Assembly (NCBI GenBank): GCA_905234305.1
Contig: CAJOHT010000142.1
Location: 1-5,845, forward strand
DNA: 5,845 bases
Source of the DNA: an uncultured Ruminococcus sp.
GTDB taxonomy: Bacteria > Bacillota > Clostridia > Oscillospirales > Acutalibacteraceae
Reading direction: 5' to 3'
The notes below the pieces were generated by a model. It saw nothing but the letters and a program-made list of their open reading frames with translations, searched no databases and was not told where the DNA came from. Shown piece after piece: positions 5,147 to 5,845 of the stretch (position 1 is the first letter of the stretch; every line of letters begins with the position of its first letter). The position numbers and the translations under genes are program-made.

Positions 5147-5845
5147 TCTCTTAGTAATATTCTTAGCCTGAGTTTTAACGTTTTCGGGAGCGGGTCCGCC
5201 GAACGCTGTGCGCTGAGAAACGCAATACTCAAGCGAGATAGCGTTATAAACGTCGTCTGTAAACACGTTGCAAACCTTTTTGTATTCCTCAATCGGCAAG
5301 CTCTCCAAATCTGTACCGAGTTCAATGCATCGCGCCACAAGCTCGCCCGTAGCCTTATACGCGTCCCTGAACGGCACGCCGTTTTTAGTGAGCCAATCGG
5401 CAACGTCAGTCGCGTTAATGAATCCGCCCGCGGCGGCTTTACGCATATTTTCGGGGATAACGCGCATCGTATCGAGCATCGGATTAAAGGCTGTAAGACA
5501 CATCTTTACGGTATCTACCGCGTCAAAAATCGCTTCCTTATCTTCCTGCATATCCTTATTATACGCGAGAGCGATACCTTTCATAACCGTAAGCAGCGTC
5601 ATAGTGTCGCCGAAAACGCGTCCGCTTTTTCCGCGCACCAGCTCGGCGATATCGGGATTCTTTTTCTGAGGCATAATCGAGGAGCCTGTCGAAAAAGCGT
5701 CGTCGAGTTCAATAAACTTAAATTCCCAGCTGCACCACATTATGATTTCCTCGGAAAAACGGCTTAAATGAACCATAATAATCGAAAGCGCCGACGCGAA
5801 TTCTATGCAGTAGTCGCGGTCGGATACGCCGTCGAGCGAGTTGTT
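5138..5845 (-). CDS. argH: Argininosuccinate lyase, C-terminal half (5' end outside window)
   Basis: The enzyme splits argininosuccinate into arginine and fumarate, the last step of the pathway. The visible 235 codons run in frame from the window edge; a complete protein is about 460 residues, so roughly the first half lies upstream. The fragment opens with NNSLDGVSDRDYCIEF and continues with FIELDDAFSTGSSIMPQKKNPD. Here GSSIMPQKKN (5657-5686) is the fumarate-lyase signature, and the second serine is the expected catalytic residue on the mobile loop. GKSGRVFGD, a run of C-terminal helices, and the closing TAFGGPAPENV also match the family. The internal ATG at 5776 is not a real start, because conserved sequence continues upstream of it. 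The gene ends at TAA (5140-5138), 89 nt before argC. No break is seen. Confidence 0.97.
   Translation of the reverse strand, partial: NNSLDGVSDRDYCIEFASALSIIMVHLSRFSEEIIMWCSWEFKFIELDDAFSTGSSIMPQKKNPDIAELVRGKSGRVFGDTMTLLTVMKGIALAYNKDMQEDKEAIFDAVDTVKMCLTAFNPMLDTMRVIPENMRKAAAGGFINATDVADWLTKNGVPFRDAYKATGELVARCIELGTDLESLPIEEYKKVCNVFTDDVYNAISLEYCVSQRTAFGGPAPENVKTQAKNITKRIK

Noticed and set aside
5126..5767. Plus-strand open frame of 213 codons opposite argH
   Set aside because: It lies almost wholly antisense to clearly conserved argH coding sequence, shows no recognisable domain, and is explained by codon bias in the real gene.
1..5845. A novel defence, mobile or RNA-based system
   Set aside because: There are no transposase, integrase, CRISPR, toxin-antitoxin, tRNA or rRNA signals, and nearly all of the sequence is accounted for by standard arginine genes.

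Overview
The window is most of an arginine biosynthesis operon, all on the minus strand and therefore transcribed from high to low coordinates. The gene order in the direction of transcription is argH (5' part outside the window), argC, argJ, argB, a small GNAT acetyltransferase gene, argD and argF (only its first 62 codons are present). The style suggests a Gram-positive anaerobe of the class Clostridia, perhaps Oscillospirales/Ruminococcaceae. The reasons are strong AGGAGG-type ribosome sites, mixed AT/GC codon use with many GCG, TCG and CGC codons, an ArgJ of the MIHINMGTML type, and the compact cluster. This placement is an inference from style, not from a database search.

Layout from right to left: the C-terminal half of argH (5845-5138) is followed by an 89-nt gap with short repeats, an inverted repeat and a possible weak promoter. 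Next come argC (5048-4014), a 10-nt gap, and argJ (4003-2795, with its start moved inward from the longest frame). A 154-nt gap follows, holding a perfect TATAAT box and a candidate ArgR half-site. After it lie argB (2640-1786), the GNAT gene (1774-1367), argD (1356-187) and argF (from 187), with spacings of 11 and 10 nt and finally a 1-nt overlap.

Together the genes encode the acetyl-recycling route. ArgJ acetylates glutamate with the acetyl group taken from acetylornithine, and ArgB, ArgC and ArgD convert acetylglutamate to acetylornithine. ArgJ releases ornithine, ArgF makes citrulline, and ArgH performs the last step to arginine. argG and the carbamoyl-phosphate synthase genes are not in view, nor is argE or a classical argA. 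ArgB has the N-terminal helix and C-terminal signature of arginine-inhibited kinases, which fits control at the second step as expected for a recycling pathway.

The window is largely ordinary biosynthetic sequence, and I found no convincing new biological system. The points most worth a second look are the uncharacterised GNAT inside the operon, the triple TTTCA-type repeat and possible promoter before argC, and the argJ-argB gap.
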